The position numbers were made by a program, and so were the translations under genes. 64,000 nucleotides of DNA from Virgisporangium aliadipatigenens (GTDB lineage Bacteria > Actinomycetota > Actinomycetes > Mycobacteriales > Micromonosporaceae), in the NCBI RefSeq assembly GCF_016863615.1, contig NZ_BOPF01000003.1:372001-436000 (forward strand), given 5' to 3'. Shown piece by piece: positions 16,349 through 24,015 of the stretch. Each line of letters begins with the position of its first letter. Within the stretch, counting starts at the first letter, position 1. The notes beneath the pieces were generated by a model. That model worked only from the letters and a program-made list of their open reading frames with translations. It did not search any database and had not been told where the DNA came from.

Positions 16349-17206
16349 GTGGAATACTCGATCTCGTCCAAGCGGTTTCGGGACGAACTGCCCGACACCG
16401 CCGACGAACTTTTCTGGATCTTGTTCTACCTGGAGCCGAGAAAGAATCCTGTAGTGACGATCAGCGCTACTCGGGACGCCGACCGTTTCATCCGGGTCGC
16501 CGCCGGAGATGGCGGGCTGCTGAGCGTCACGTACCGGCACGGGACACCCGACGAGGTTCACACCGTCTCGGGCCTGGACGTACTGGCTGTCCACCAGGCG
16601 ATCGTTGCGTGCGTGCAGCGGGGCATGCAGTGGACAGCGGCTTTCGAGGAGGCGCAACGACGCGGTGACATGCGGTCGGGTGTCGTCGACTACGAGCCGA
16701 CGGGTCTCACCGTTCAGGCCGCCGTGATGGACCTCGACGTGCGTCGGCGTCGCCTGGGCCTGCCCTTCGCCGGGCCGCCGAGCCTTACCTGGGGTTCTTC
16801 GCAGGTCGTCACCGGAGACGTATGGCCACAGGCCAAGTCCACCGTGACGGTTTCGATCGAGGTCACCGCCATGAGGCGCGAGCTTGAACACGGTATCTCG
16901 ATCGCCTCGCCGGGCGGCAGTGTCCGCACAGAACGATCGCAGCCCGCCGCGGCTGAACTGATGCTGTGGCCGTCGCATGACGGTGAGAAGTTCGAAGTCG
17001 TCTGCGACGTGCCGCAAGCAGCTCTCCAGATCACCAACGTCTACATGTTCCGGACACCGACGCACTCGCGTGTGGAGCGCTGGAGTGACAACGCCGGCAT
17101 CGTGGTCGAGAGTGTGAGCGCGGCCGAGCGCATCTACCGTTGTAATCACGGCTTCACCTCACCGCCGACCTTCAACGATCTCGTCTTTCGCGCGAGAGTG
17201 GACTGA
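16349..17206 (+). CDS. Hypothetical protein, 285 residues
   Basis: Not recognised. GTG 16349 follows a GCAGGAG ribosome site. The protein looks soluble: an N-terminal alpha/beta region of about 110 residues (VEYSISSKRFRDELPDTADE, then VTISATRDADRFIRVAAGDG), a linker near residue 115, and a second mostly beta domain of about 150 residues with several Trp and two Cys (FEVVCDVPQ, YRCNHGF). No signal peptide or membrane helix is evident. It lies beside the decayed exonuclease gene at the right side of the anomalous segment. It could be an immunity-type or accessory protein, but nothing in the sequence proves it. Confidence 0.55.
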   Translation: MEYSISSKRFRDELPDTADELFWILFYLEPRKNPVVTISATRDADRFIRVAAGDGGLLSVTYRHGTPDEVHTVSGLDVLAVHQAIVACVQRGMQWTAAFEEAQRRGDMRSGVVDYEPTGLTVQAAVMDLDVRRRRLGLPFAGPPSLTWGSSQVVTGDVWPQAKSTVTVSIEVTAMRRELEHGISIASPGGSVRTERSQPAAAELMLWPSHDGEKFEVVCDVPQAALQITNVYMFRTPTHSRVERWSDNAGIVVESVSAAERIYRCNHGFTSPPTFNDLVFRARVD

Positions 17207-17375
17207 CGTCTCGTTGATCCGCTCCGCACGGCGTCGGATCGGCCTGATGGGGCCGGTTACGCAAGTGGGACGCGACTCGGCTCACCGCACGACACCGCCG
17301 TAGTTCGGCTCCTCGAACGGCAAAAACCGCTGAAGATGCAACTGCGCCGCCACGGTCACGGTGTCCCGAACCCCC

Positions 17376-17474
17376 GACCGGTTCTTCGCCGGGGACCACA
17401 CGACCGCGCAGGTGCTCGCCCCCACGCTCGCCGGTGCGGTGCTGGCCGCACCGACGTTCGCGCTGATGGTGTGA
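17376..17474 (+). pseudogene. Broken 3' end of a second PAP2-like gene (right copy of direct repeat)
   Basis: Reading from 17376 the frame gives DRFFAGDHTTAQVL...GAVLAAPTFALMV and stop, collinear with SRVVLRDHTTAQVL...GAVSAGPTFALMV at the end of the PAP2-like gene at 10625-11236. Two blocks (25 and 20 bp) are identical in DNA. Nothing upstream of 17376 matches the rest of that gene, so only the last helix and stop remain. It is either a relic of a tandem paralogue or a duplicated target site. Confidence 0.75.
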
Positions 17475-17477
17475 GAC

Positions 17478-18497
17478 CTAGGAAAGACGGCGCCGGACGA
17501 GGTGGACGGTGCCGGCTACGAGGGCGACCGCGAGCACGAGGAAGATCCCGGCCTCGATCAGTTGGAACGTCGTGAAGCGCCCGGACGGCTGATACGTCCA
17601 CAGGTTGTATCCGCCCTCGGCGGTACACCCGCCGCCACGACCGCCCTGGGCGGCACCCGGGGGAGGGGAGGCGTCGGCACCGGGCGGCGGCCGCAGGCAG
17701 AACGCGGTGCCGTTCGGCTCCTTCACCGAGCCGTCCGCGTTGTGCACGGCGGTGTCGATGACCCAGTCCCGCTTGGCCGGGTTGGGCAGCATCGGCTCGC
17801 TGGTGGTGGTCGCCACGCGGTACTCCTTCGGAGCCATCACGTTGGGCCGCACCAGGAACTCGACGACGCCCCGCACCGCGAGGAACGCCACGAACGTCGC
17901 GCCCATCGCCGGCAGCACCTTGCGCGTGACGACCCCCGCGAACGCCCCGAGCGCCACCGCGAACAGCGTGTACGCCACCGGTACCACGCCGAGCTGGTCG
18001 AAGATGAGGTAGTCCATCGGCACCACGAGCGTGCGGGTGAGCGGCCAGAGCCACCAGTTCGTCAGCAGCGCGTAGCCGGTCGCGAGCAGCAGCACGCCCC
18101 CGCCGACGAGCCCGACCTTCACGAGGAACCAGCGGGTGCGGCTGACGTCCTGGGTCCAGACGAGCCGGTGGGTGCCCTGCTCGACCTCGCGGGCCACGAC
18201 CGGCGCGCCCCAGAACATCCCCGCGAGCAGCGGCAGGAACATCAGCAGCACGCCGCCGTACGCCCAGGTCTCGTACCCGTCCGCGAACCTCTCGACGGTG
18301 CTGTTGCACTCCTGCGCGGCGCGGAACGCGACGAGCTGCGCGCCGCCCAACGCGTCGAGGCAGCCCCTGGCGCCCGAGGAGGCGAACACGTCGCGCATCC
18401 GGTTGCCCGTCGGGATGAGAACGGCGGCCAGCACGGCCAGTCCGGCGAGGCCGAAGAGGGCCTGCTTGCGGTGCTGTCGCCAGGTCAGCCAGATCAT
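17478..18497 (-). CDS. ABC transporter permease (ABC-2 type)
   Basis: This is a 339-residue membrane subunit of an ABC exporter. It begins MIWLTWRQHRKQALFGLAGL, the common N-terminus of YtrC/YtrD-like actinobacterial permeases, and has six or seven helices: residues about 17-35, 100-120, 150-170 (VGLVGGGVLLLATGYALL), 190-215 and 225-245, plus the C-terminal IEAGIFLVLAVALVAGTVHL. A large extracytoplasmic loop of about 80 residues, Pro/Gly-rich with paired cysteines, lies before the last helix. The ATG at 18497 overlaps the ATPase stop (ATGA), so the two are translationally coupled. The cargo is unknown; in this group it is often a peptide or cell-wall-active drug. Confidence 0.88.
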   Translation of the reverse strand: MIWLTWRQHRKQALFGLAGLAVLAAVLIPTGNRMRDVFASSGARGCLDALGGAQLVAFRAAQECNSTVERFADGYETWAYGGVLLMFLPLLAGMFWGAPVVAREVEQGTHRLVWTQDVSRTRWFLVKVGLVGGGVLLLATGYALLTNWWLWPLTRTLVVPMDYLIFDQLGVVPVAYTLFAVALGAFAGVVTRKVLPAMGATFVAFLAVRGVVEFLVRPNVMAPKEYRVATTTSEPMLPNPAKRDWVIDTAVHNADGSVKEPNGTAFCLRPPPGADASPPPGAAQGGRGGGCTAEGGYNLWTYQPSGRFTTFQLIEAGIFLVLAVALVAGTVHLVRRRLS

Positions 18498-19417
18498 GCC
18501 GAGCCTCCCACCCGGTGCAGGTTCCGGGGGCCGGGGAGTGTGCCGGCCCCGGCGTCGGCGAGGTACGCGAGAATGATGTCCTCCAACGACACGTCGCTGA
18601 CCGTCCACTGTGGATCCGGCCAGCCGGGTGCGGGCGCGCTGTCGTCGGTGCGCACGAGCAGGGTGGTCTGGCGTTCGGTGTGGCTCTGGCGCACCACCGC
18701 GGCGACGCCGTTGATGCTGCCGGCGTCCCGGGTCCACAGTGGACCGGTGAGGAGCCGGTGCTGGGCGACGAGTTCGTCCACGCCGCCGAGCACCTGGACC
18801 CGCCCGGCCTGCAGCAGGACGAGGTAGTCGCAGACCCGTTCGAGGTCGCCGAGCAGGTGCGAGGAGAGCAGGATGGTGGTCCCCTCGTCGGCGACCCCGC
18901 CCATGAGCGCCTGCAGGAACTCCCGGCGCGCCAGTGGGTCCAGGCTCGCGACCGGTTCGTCGAGGAGCAGGAGCCGGGGCCGTTTGGCGAGGGCCAGCGC
19001 GAGGGCCACCTGTGCGCGTTGGCCGCCGGAGAGGGCGGGCACGGGGCGGTCGACGGCGACGTTGAGGCCGTTCAGCCGTTCGAGCATCAGCGCCCGGTCG
19101 AACCGGCGGTTGAGCTTCGTGCCGAGGGTGGCCAGTTCGGTGGCGGAGAAGTCGGGGTAGAGCGGCGTGTCCTGGGCGACGAACCCGACGTCGCCGCGCA
19201 CCTTCGGGTCGCCGGGTGTGGCACCGAAGACCGAGACTGTGCCGCTGCTCGGCCCGAGGAGTCCGACCGCCAGGTGCAGCAGGGTGCTCTTGCCGGCGCC
19301 GTTGGGTCCGACGAGCGCGGCGATGCGCCCGGCGGGCAGGTGCAGCGTGCAGTCCTTCAGTGCCCAGTGTTTTCCGTAGCGCCGGCCGAGCCCGGTCGCC
19401 TCGAGTGCGGCGGTCAC
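18494..19417 (-). CDS. ABC transporter ATP-binding protein
   Basis: This 307-residue cytoplasmic ATPase energises the permease encoded by the next gene. Walker A is GPNGAGKST (about residue 37), the signature LSGGQRAQVALALALA (about residue 128), Walker B RLLLLDEPVASLDP, and the switch His LLSSHLL. A C-terminal extension of about 90 residues after VLGGVDELVAQHR is characteristic of drug/antimicrobial-peptide resistance exporters. GTG 19417 overlaps the GntR stop by 4 bp. Two copies of TCCAC(A/T)GTGGA (18604, 18733) lie in the 3' part and are read in the frame that gives WT rather than STV. Confidence 0.92.
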   Translation of the reverse strand: MTAALEATGLGRRYGKHWALKDCTLHLPAGRIAALVGPNGAGKSTLLHLAVGLLGPSSGTVSVFGATPGDPKVRGDVGFVAQDTPLYPDFSATELATLGTKLNRRFDRALMLERLNGLNVAVDRPVPALSGGQRAQVALALALAKRPRLLLLDEPVASLDPLARREFLQALMGGVADEGTTILLSSHLLGDLERVCDYLVLLQAGRVQVLGGVDELVAQHRLLTGPLWTRDAGSINGVAAVVRQSHTERQTTLLVRTDDSAPAPGWPDPQWTVSDVSLEDIILAYLADAGAGTLPGPRNLHRVGGSA

Positions 19418-19824
19418 GCTATCTCTCCCTTCGCTGCGTCGTCCTGAAATGTGGCGCGCATGGTCGTCTCGACCAGTGCCACCACGTCCTCCCGTTCGAG
19501 GCCGGCCTTGCGTGCCTTGCGTAGCCAGGCCTCCAGGTCGCGGCGCAGGGCGGCGTGGTTGGCCAGCGCCGGTCCGGCGAGGGTGCGGCGTACGAACGTG
19601 CCGACGCCCGGCCGGCCCTCGACCAGCCCTTCGATCTCCAACTGCCGGTAGGCCTTCAACACCGTGTTGGGGTTGATGGCCAGCGACTCGGAGACCTCGC
19701 GCACCTTGGGCAGTTGGTCGCCCGGGGTGAGCAGGCCGGTCCGCAGGGCCTGCCGCACCTGCTGAACGAGCTGGAGATAGGTGGCGCCCTTGGTATGGCC
19801 GTCCAGATGGAACTCGATCATCAC
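19414..19824 (-). CDS. GntR-family regulator, YtrA subfamily
   Basis: This 136-residue repressor has an N-terminal GntR winged helix: YLQLVQQVRQALRTGLLTPGD, then LPKVREVSESLAINPNTVLKAY and the wing EGLVEGRPGVGTFV (residues about 14-80). Only a short dimerisation tail follows, which defines the YtrA subfamily. Such proteins autoregulate GntR-ABC operons that respond to cell-envelope antibiotics. It is the first gene of a tightly overlapping three-gene operon with the ATPase and permease. ATG 19824 is used; the next codon is also ATG. Confidence 0.92.
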   Translation of the reverse strand: MMIEFHLDGHTKGATYLQLVQQVRQALRTGLLTPGDQLPKVREVSESLAINPNTVLKAYRQLEIEGLVEGRPGVGTFVRRTLAGPALANHAALRRDLEAWLRKARKAGLEREDVVALVETTMRATFQDDAAKGEIA

Positions 19825-19837
19825 CCCACCAAACTGC

Positions 19838-19869
19838 TTAACTATTTATCTACGATAGTAAGACAATAG
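19838..19869. promoter_or_regulatory. YtrA-type operator/promoter
   Basis: A strikingly AT-rich patch in GC-rich DNA lies 14-45 bp upstream of gntR. It holds ACTAT (19841-19845) inverted to ATAGT (19855-19859), a TATC-TAC-GATA core (19847-19857), and a further half-site AATAG (19865-19869). This matches the kind of palindrome bound by YtrA-type repressors and probably overlaps the operon promoter. Confidence 0.65.
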
Positions 19870-19893
19870 CAGTGCTGCGCGATCATGGGAAAC

Positions 19894-20370
19894 ATGGAGG
19901 ACCTGACCGTCGTGCGGGGCGACGCGACCAGCCCGCAGGCCAAGGGGCAGAAGATCATCGCCCACGTCTGCAACGACCTCGGCGGCTGGGGCAGGGGCTT
20001 CGTCGTGGCGATCTCCAGGCGCTGGCCCGAGCCGGAACGCGACTACCGCGCCTGGCATCGCGAGCGGGCACACAACGACTTCGGGCTCGGCGCCGTGCGG
20101 CTGGTCCGGGTGCGGCCCGACGTCCGCGTGGCGAACATGATCGGCCAGCGCGGCATCAGGACCGGCAGCAAGGGCCCGCCGATCCGTTACGAGGCGGTGG
20201 AGAAGTGCCTGTGGAGCGTCGGCGACGCGGCCCTGGCCGAGGAGGCGAGCGTGCACATGCCGCGCATCGGCTGCGGGCTGGCCGGCGGCAGGTGGGAGCG
20301 CATCGAGCCGCTGGTGCGGGCCGCCCTGTGTGGGCGCGGCGTCCCGGTGACGGTCTACGACCTCGGCTGA
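19894..20370 (+). CDS. Macro-domain (ADP-ribose-binding) protein
   Basis: This 158-residue single macro domain probably binds or hydrolyses ADP-ribose adducts. The N-terminal strand LTVVRGDATSPQAKGQKIIAHVCND holds the ligand-contacting GDAT and the Asn-Asp. GGWGRGFV is the Gly-rich catalytic loop. The second phosphate loop is VHMPRIGCGLAGGRW (about residue 120). The spacing fits the Appr-1-p processing/Poa1 type. ATG 19894 is preferred since GGGAA lies 4-8 nt upstream; ATG 19885 would add three residues. It is divergent from the GntR operon and 24 bp upstream of the DUF2277 gene. Confidence 0.88.
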   Translation: MEDLTVVRGDATSPQAKGQKIIAHVCNDLGGWGRGFVVAISRRWPEPERDYRAWHRERAHNDFGLGAVRLVRVRPDVRVANMIGQRGIRTGSKGPPIRYEAVEKCLWSVGDAALAEEASVHMPRIGCGLAGGRWERIEPLVRAALCGRGVPVTVYDLG

Positions 20371-20394
20371 GGAGGATCTGGCATGGTGGAGGGC

Positions 20395-20682
20395 ATGTGC
20401 CGCAGCATCCACGTTCTCCACAACTTCGAGCCGCCCGCGACCGACGACGAGGTCATGGCGGCCGCGCTCCAGTACGTTCGCAAGATCAGCGGGTCGACCC
20501 GGCCGTCGGCGGCCAACCAGGAGGCCTTCGACGAGGCGGTGCGCGCCGTGGCCGAGGCGACCCGGACGCTGCTCGACAGCCTGGTGACCAATGCCGCGCC
20601 ACGCGACCGCGAGGTGGAGGCCGCGCGCGCGAAGGCCCGCGCCGAGCAGCGCTACGGGCGCAGGCCTGCTGACGCACAGTGA
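20395..20682 (+). CDS. DUF2277 family protein
   Basis: This 95-residue protein starts MCRSIHVLHNFEPPATDDEV and continues AALQYVRKISG, the hallmark of the conserved DUF2277 family. Its function is unknown. ATG 20395 is chosen because the family begins at this MCRSI and GGAGGG-like sequence lies just upstream; an ATG at 20383 is less likely. The C-terminus is a charged helix. It follows the macro-domain gene closely and is probably co-transcribed. Confidence 0.88.
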   Translation: MCRSIHVLHNFEPPATDDEVMAAALQYVRKISGSTRPSAANQEAFDEAVRAVAEATRTLLDSLVTNAAPRDREVEAARAKARAEQRYGRRPADAQ

Positions 20683-20768
20683 CGATGCCCCGGTAGCTGT
20701 CCGAAGCGGGAGCTGACGCCGGGTAAACGTTCCGAGGGCGCGATCCTGTTGTCTTCCCTAGTCACTTG

Positions 20769-20807
20769 GGAGAAGATCCACGCGGTCGTGCATGGATGAG
20801 CTTCTCC
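20769..20807. promoter_or_regulatory. Imperfect inverted repeat upstream of protease gene
   Basis: GGAGAAG-ATCCA (20769-20780) pairs with TGGAT-gag-CTTCTCC (20793-20807), a stem of 7+5 bp with a small bulge and a 12-nt loop. It lies just before the TAGGCT -10-like hexamer of the protease gene and could be an operator, or the terminator of the DUF2277 transcript. Confidence 0.5.
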
Positions 20808-20822
20808 GTCTAGGCTCCGGGC

Positions 20823-21638
20823 ATGACTACTGACAGCGAACAGCGCCGGCCCCGCCGGAAGCTGTCCAGGCGTGCCAAGGTCATCCTGACGGCGCTGGGC
20901 GTGGTGGGGATGAGTGCCGCCGTGATCGGCCCGGTGTACGCGGTGGCCAACGGGGAACCGGTCGTCGAGGGGCAGTACCGGTTCGCGGTGAAGCTCACGA
21001 TGCCGAAGATCACCAGCCCGAGCACGGGCGCGACCCGCAGCAGCGCGTGCTCCGCCGGCCTCATCGACCGGCAGTGGATCGTCAGCGCGGGGCACTGCTT
21101 CCACGACGGCGACCGCAACCGGATCTCGGGTCCGGTGCGCTACCAGGTGATCGCGACCGTCGGCACCTCCAACGTGGCGTCCGGGCGCGGCGTCAACGTC
21201 GACGTCGTCGAGGCGTACCAGGCGCCCAACGGTGCCGACCTGGCCATCGGCAAGCTGGCGCGCCCGCTGCGCGGGTTCCCGACGCTGAAGCTGTCGAACA
21301 CGCCGCCGTCGGTCGACGACACGGTGCGCATCGTCGGGTGGGGCTGGACCGGCTCGCCGGGCACGACGGTCGGCCCTAGCGATCAGGCCTACACCGGTCA
21401 GGTCAAGGTGCTCGACGTGAACGCCACCGAGGTCGGCGTCGCCGGTTCGGAGCCGTCGCCGGTGACCGGTTGCCAGCACGACTCCGGTGCGCCGTACTTC
21501 GCCGAACGCGACCGCAGGGCCTACCTGGTCTCGGTCGAGTCCAACGGCCCCACCTGCCCGCACTCGCAGCGGGAGACGACGGCACGCGCGGACAACCTGA
21601 CGACCTGGATCCAGGACAAGATCGCCGGCAACGCGTAG
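20823..21638 (+). CDS. Secreted trypsin-like serine protease (S1 family)
   Basis: This 271-residue exported protease has an N-terminal basic tract followed by one hydrophobic segment (residues about 18-42, KVILTALGVVGMSAAVIGPV), a signal peptide or anchor. The chymotrypsin-fold domain follows: VSAGHCFHDG carries the catalytic His (about residue 96), GADLAIGKL the Asp (about 142), and GCQHDSGAPYF the Ser (about 222). The Ser loop reads DSGAP instead of the usual GDSGGP, and the residue before Asp is His. Disulfides CSAGL...AGHC are typical. ATG 20823 follows TAGGCT (20811-20816) by 6 nt, so it is probably leaderless. Confidence 0.9.
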   Translation: MTTDSEQRRPRRKLSRRAKVILTALGVVGMSAAVIGPVYAVANGEPVVEGQYRFAVKLTMPKITSPSTGATRSSACSAGLIDRQWIVSAGHCFHDGDRNRISGPVRYQVIATVGTSNVASGRGVNVDVVEAYQAPNGADLAIGKLARPLRGFPTLKLSNTPPSVDDTVRIVGWGWTGSPGTTVGPSDQAYTGQVKVLDVNATEVGVAGSEPSPVTGCQHDSGAPYFAERDRRAYLVSVESNGPTCPHSQRETTARADNLTTWIQDKIAGNA

Positions 21639-21664
21639 GCCGGAAAAGGCTGGCTGTATACAGT

Positions 21665-21696
21665 CCGGGGGCAGAGTGTATACATTCTGTCCCCGG
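21665..21696. promoter_or_regulatory. 32-bp near-perfect palindrome upstream of the OFA-type MFS gene
   Basis: CCGGGGGCAGA (21665-21675) pairs with TCTGTCCCCGG (21686-21696) with one mismatch, and the 10-bp centre GTGTATACAT is itself palindromic around GTATAC. A second GTATAC lies at 21656-21661. With no T-tract it could be a large operator for the MFS operon or the terminator of the protease gene. Confidence 0.6.
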
Positions 21697-21823
21697 ATCG
21701 GCCGTTCGGCTCGCATTAACGACCGTCGAGCGATTGCGCGGTCAACGATCAGCTGACGTGGGTATCGGGCCGATAGTTTTCGGACATCTCGATCGTGATC
21801 TCTGTGGCGAGAGAGGCCCCCTC

Positions 21824-23230
21824 ATGTCCCTGTTGTCCGCCCTCGACCGTCGGCACACCGTCGCCCCACCGGGCTACAGCCGCTGGTTGATCCCACCTGC
21901 CGCGCTGTCGGTCCACCTGTGCATCGGCCAGGCGTACGCCACCAGCGTCTACAAGAACTCCCTGATCGCGCACTTCGACGCCAGTCAGACCGCGATCGGC
22001 GTCATCTTCAGCATCGCCATCGTCATGCTCGGCCTCTCCGCGGCCGTCGGCGGCACCTGGGTCGAGCACAACGGCCCGCGCAAGGCGATGTTCGTCTCGG
22101 CGTGCTTCTGGGCCACCGGGTTCCTCGTCGGCGCGCTCGGCATCGCCACCGAGCAGCTGTGGCTGGTGTACCTCGGCTACGGGGTGCTCGGCGGCATCGG
22201 CCTCGGCATCGGGTACATCTCGCCGGTCTCCACGCTGATCAAGTGGTTCCCGGACCGGCCGGGGCTCGCCACCGGGCTGGCCATCATGGGCTTCGGCGGC
22301 GGCGCGCTCGTCGCCAGCCCGCTGTCGCGGCAGCTGCTGTCGTTCTACGACTCGTCGTACGACCCCACCAACGCGAAGTCGGTCGCCTCCGGCGGCGCGC
22401 TCGTCGCGCTGTTCCTCACGCTCGGCATCGGCTACTTCGTCGTCATGATGTTCGGCGTGTTCAACGTGCGGGTGCCGGCCGAGGGCTGGAAGCCGGCCGG
22501 GTGGGACCCGTCGACCGTCGCGGCCAAGCCGCTGGTCACCACCGCCAACGTCTCCGCCGGCAACGCGATCAAGACGCGGTCGTTCTGGTTGCTGTGGGTC
22601 GTGCTGTTCTGCAACGTTACCGCCGGTATCGGCATTCTCGAGCAGGCCAGCCCGATGATCCAGGACTTCTTCCGGGAGAACGGCACCTCGACCGTCGCCG
22701 TCGCCGCCGCGTCCGGATTCGTCGGGCTGCTGTCGCTGTTCAACATGGCCGGCCGCTTCGCCTGGTCCTCGACGTCGGACCTGATCGGGCGCAAGCCGAT
22801 CTACATGGTGTACCTCGGCGTCGGCATGGTGCTGTACGCGTTGCTGGCCGTCGCCGGGCACACCGCCACCGCGCTGTTCGTGCTGCTGGCCGGGCTTCTG
22901 CTGTCGTTCTACGGCGGCGGGTTCGCCACGGTGCCGGCGTACCTGCGGGACCTGTTCGGCACGTTCGAGGTCGGTGCCATCCACGGCCGGCTGCTCACCG
23001 CCTGGTCGGCCGCGGGCGTCGCCGGGCCGCTGATCATCAACGGGTTCCTCGACGCGCAGGGCAAGCCCGGGTCGCTGACGGCCGAGGCGTACCGGCCCGC
23101 GCTGTTCACGATGGTGGGCGTGCTGGCGATCGGGTTCGTCGCGAACCTGCTGATCAAGCCCGTTCCCGAGAAATACCACCAGCCGGCGGCGAACGCCGAG
23201 CCGACCCCGGAAGAGAGCGTGGCGCGATGA
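21824..23230 (+). CDS. MFS transporter, oxalate/formate antiporter (OFA) family
   Basis: This 468-residue, 12-helix secondary carrier belongs to the OFA branch that includes oxalate/formate and L-lactate transporters. After a cytoplasmic N-terminus (residues 1-25) come helix 1 (PPAALSVHLCIGQAYATSVY) and the OFA-typical GGTWVEHNGPRKAMFVSACFW (motif A, about residue 80). GIGLGIGYISPVSTLIKWFPD (about residue 128) is strongly characteristic of the family. A long central cytoplasmic loop lies at about 225-255. ATG 21824 is the start with GAGAGG upstream. It overlaps the next gene by ATGA and depends on it if the family rule holds. Likely substrate: a small carboxylate. Confidence 0.92.
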   Translation: MSLLSALDRRHTVAPPGYSRWLIPPAALSVHLCIGQAYATSVYKNSLIAHFDASQTAIGVIFSIAIVMLGLSAAVGGTWVEHNGPRKAMFVSACFWATGFLVGALGIATEQLWLVYLGYGVLGGIGLGIGYISPVSTLIKWFPDRPGLATGLAIMGFGGGALVASPLSRQLLSFYDSSYDPTNAKSVASGGALVALFLTLGIGYFVVMMFGVFNVRVPAEGWKPAGWDPSTVAAKPLVTTANVSAGNAIKTRSFWLLWVVLFCNVTAGIGILEQASPMIQDFFRENGTSTVAVAAASGFVGLLSLFNMAGRFAWSSTSDLIGRKPIYMVYLGVGMVLYALLAVAGHTATALFVLLAGLLLSFYGGGFATVPAYLRDLFGTFEVGAIHGRLLTAWSAAGVAGPLIINGFLDAQGKPGSLTAEAYRPALFTMVGVLAIGFVANLLIKPVPEKYHQPAANAEPTPEESVAR

Positions 23231-23349
23231 GCGAGACACCCGCGGGCCAGACGGCGCGGCTGTGGATCTCATGGATCCTGGTCGCCATCCTGCTCGGCTA
23301 CGGCATCGTGCAGACCGCGATCACGGCGGCGAAGCTCTTCACCAGCTGA
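23227..23349 (+). CDS. MFS transporter small subunit (OFA-associated micro-protein)
   Basis: This is a 40-residue single-helix membrane protein: a polar N-terminus (MSETPAGQTARLW), then WISWILVAILLGYGIVQTAI as the helix, then TAAKLFTS. The pattern RL-x4-W, LxYG(I/V), T...K/A-LF is that of the tiny subunits found directly after OFA-family MFS genes. The ATG overlaps the transporter stop (ATGA), so translation is coupled and the stoichiometry is probably fixed. It is easily missed because of its size. Confidence 0.87.
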   Translation: MSETPAGQTARLWISWILVAILLGYGIVQTAITAAKLFTS

Positions 23350-23385
23350 CCGGATGGGCCTGCCGATCGGCTAACCTCTGCCGGC

Positions 23386-24015
23386 GTGACCCACGACATC
23401 GCCGGTTCCCTCGGGATGCTGCGCAAGGCGGCCGCCGACGGCCGGATCGAACTCTTCGAGAGCGACCCGGCCACGGCGGCCGACGTGCTCGCGCGGGAGA
23501 CCGAAATCCGGCCCTACTTCGACACGATCTTCTGGAGCGCGCCGCCGTCCTACCGGGCGCTGCTGGCCGAGACGAACACCCTGTTCTGCGCGCGCGGCGA
23601 CGACGCGTTCCGCGTCCTGGACGCCGCGGACATGGCGGAGGTCAACCTCAACCTGGTGCACATGCCCGAGGGGGTCAGCCGGGACGGGGCGCGGATGCTG
23701 TCCACCAACCACCTCGTCGGCTTCGCCGCCGGACGGGGCGAGGGCGTGTGGTGCTTCGACGTGTCCAACCCCGACCTGGCCGGCGAGTACCCGGTGTACT
23801 ACCACCACCAGGACGAGCCGCGCGCCCGCTACCTCGAGGACGCGCTGTCCGAGGACCCGGCCGACGACACGCCGGACCTGCCGTCGTTCGGGGCGTGGCT
23901 CGAGGTGATGGCGCGGGCGTTCACGGCGGCGCACCCGCCGGAGTGGCTCGACGCGCTCGGCGCGCCGCGGCTGGTGTCGCTGGCCCGCAGGGGCGTTCTA
24001 CGCGTCGATTCCTAG
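23386..24015 (+). CDS. SMI1/KNR4 (SUKH)-like domain protein
   Basis: This 209-residue soluble protein is similar in layout to SUKH-superfamily proteins: PPSYRALLAETNTLFC (about residue 45), a central VGFAAGRGEGVWCFDVSNPD, the EYPVYYHHQDEPRARY segment and the C-terminal PSFGAWLEVMARAF helix. Family members are immunity proteins or scaffold-like regulators; no toxin gene is adjacent, so a housekeeping role is as likely. GTG 23386. The 3' end overlaps the convergent peptidase gene by 18 bp. Confidence 0.65.
   Translation: MTHDIAGSLGMLRKAAADGRIELFESDPATAADVLARETEIRPYFDTIFWSAPPSYRALLAETNTLFCARGDDAFRVLDAADMAEVNLNLVHMPEGVSRDGARMLSTNHLVGFAAGRGEGVWCFDVSNPDLAGEYPVYYHHQDEPRARYLEDALSEDPADDTPDLPSFGAWLEVMARAFTAAHPPEWLDALGAPRLVSLARRGVLRVDS

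Noticed and set aside
23386-24015. SUKH-like protein as part of a toxin-immunity pair
   Set aside because: No toxin-like gene, polymorphic-toxin repeat or secretion signal lies next to it; neighbours are a transporter and a peptidase.
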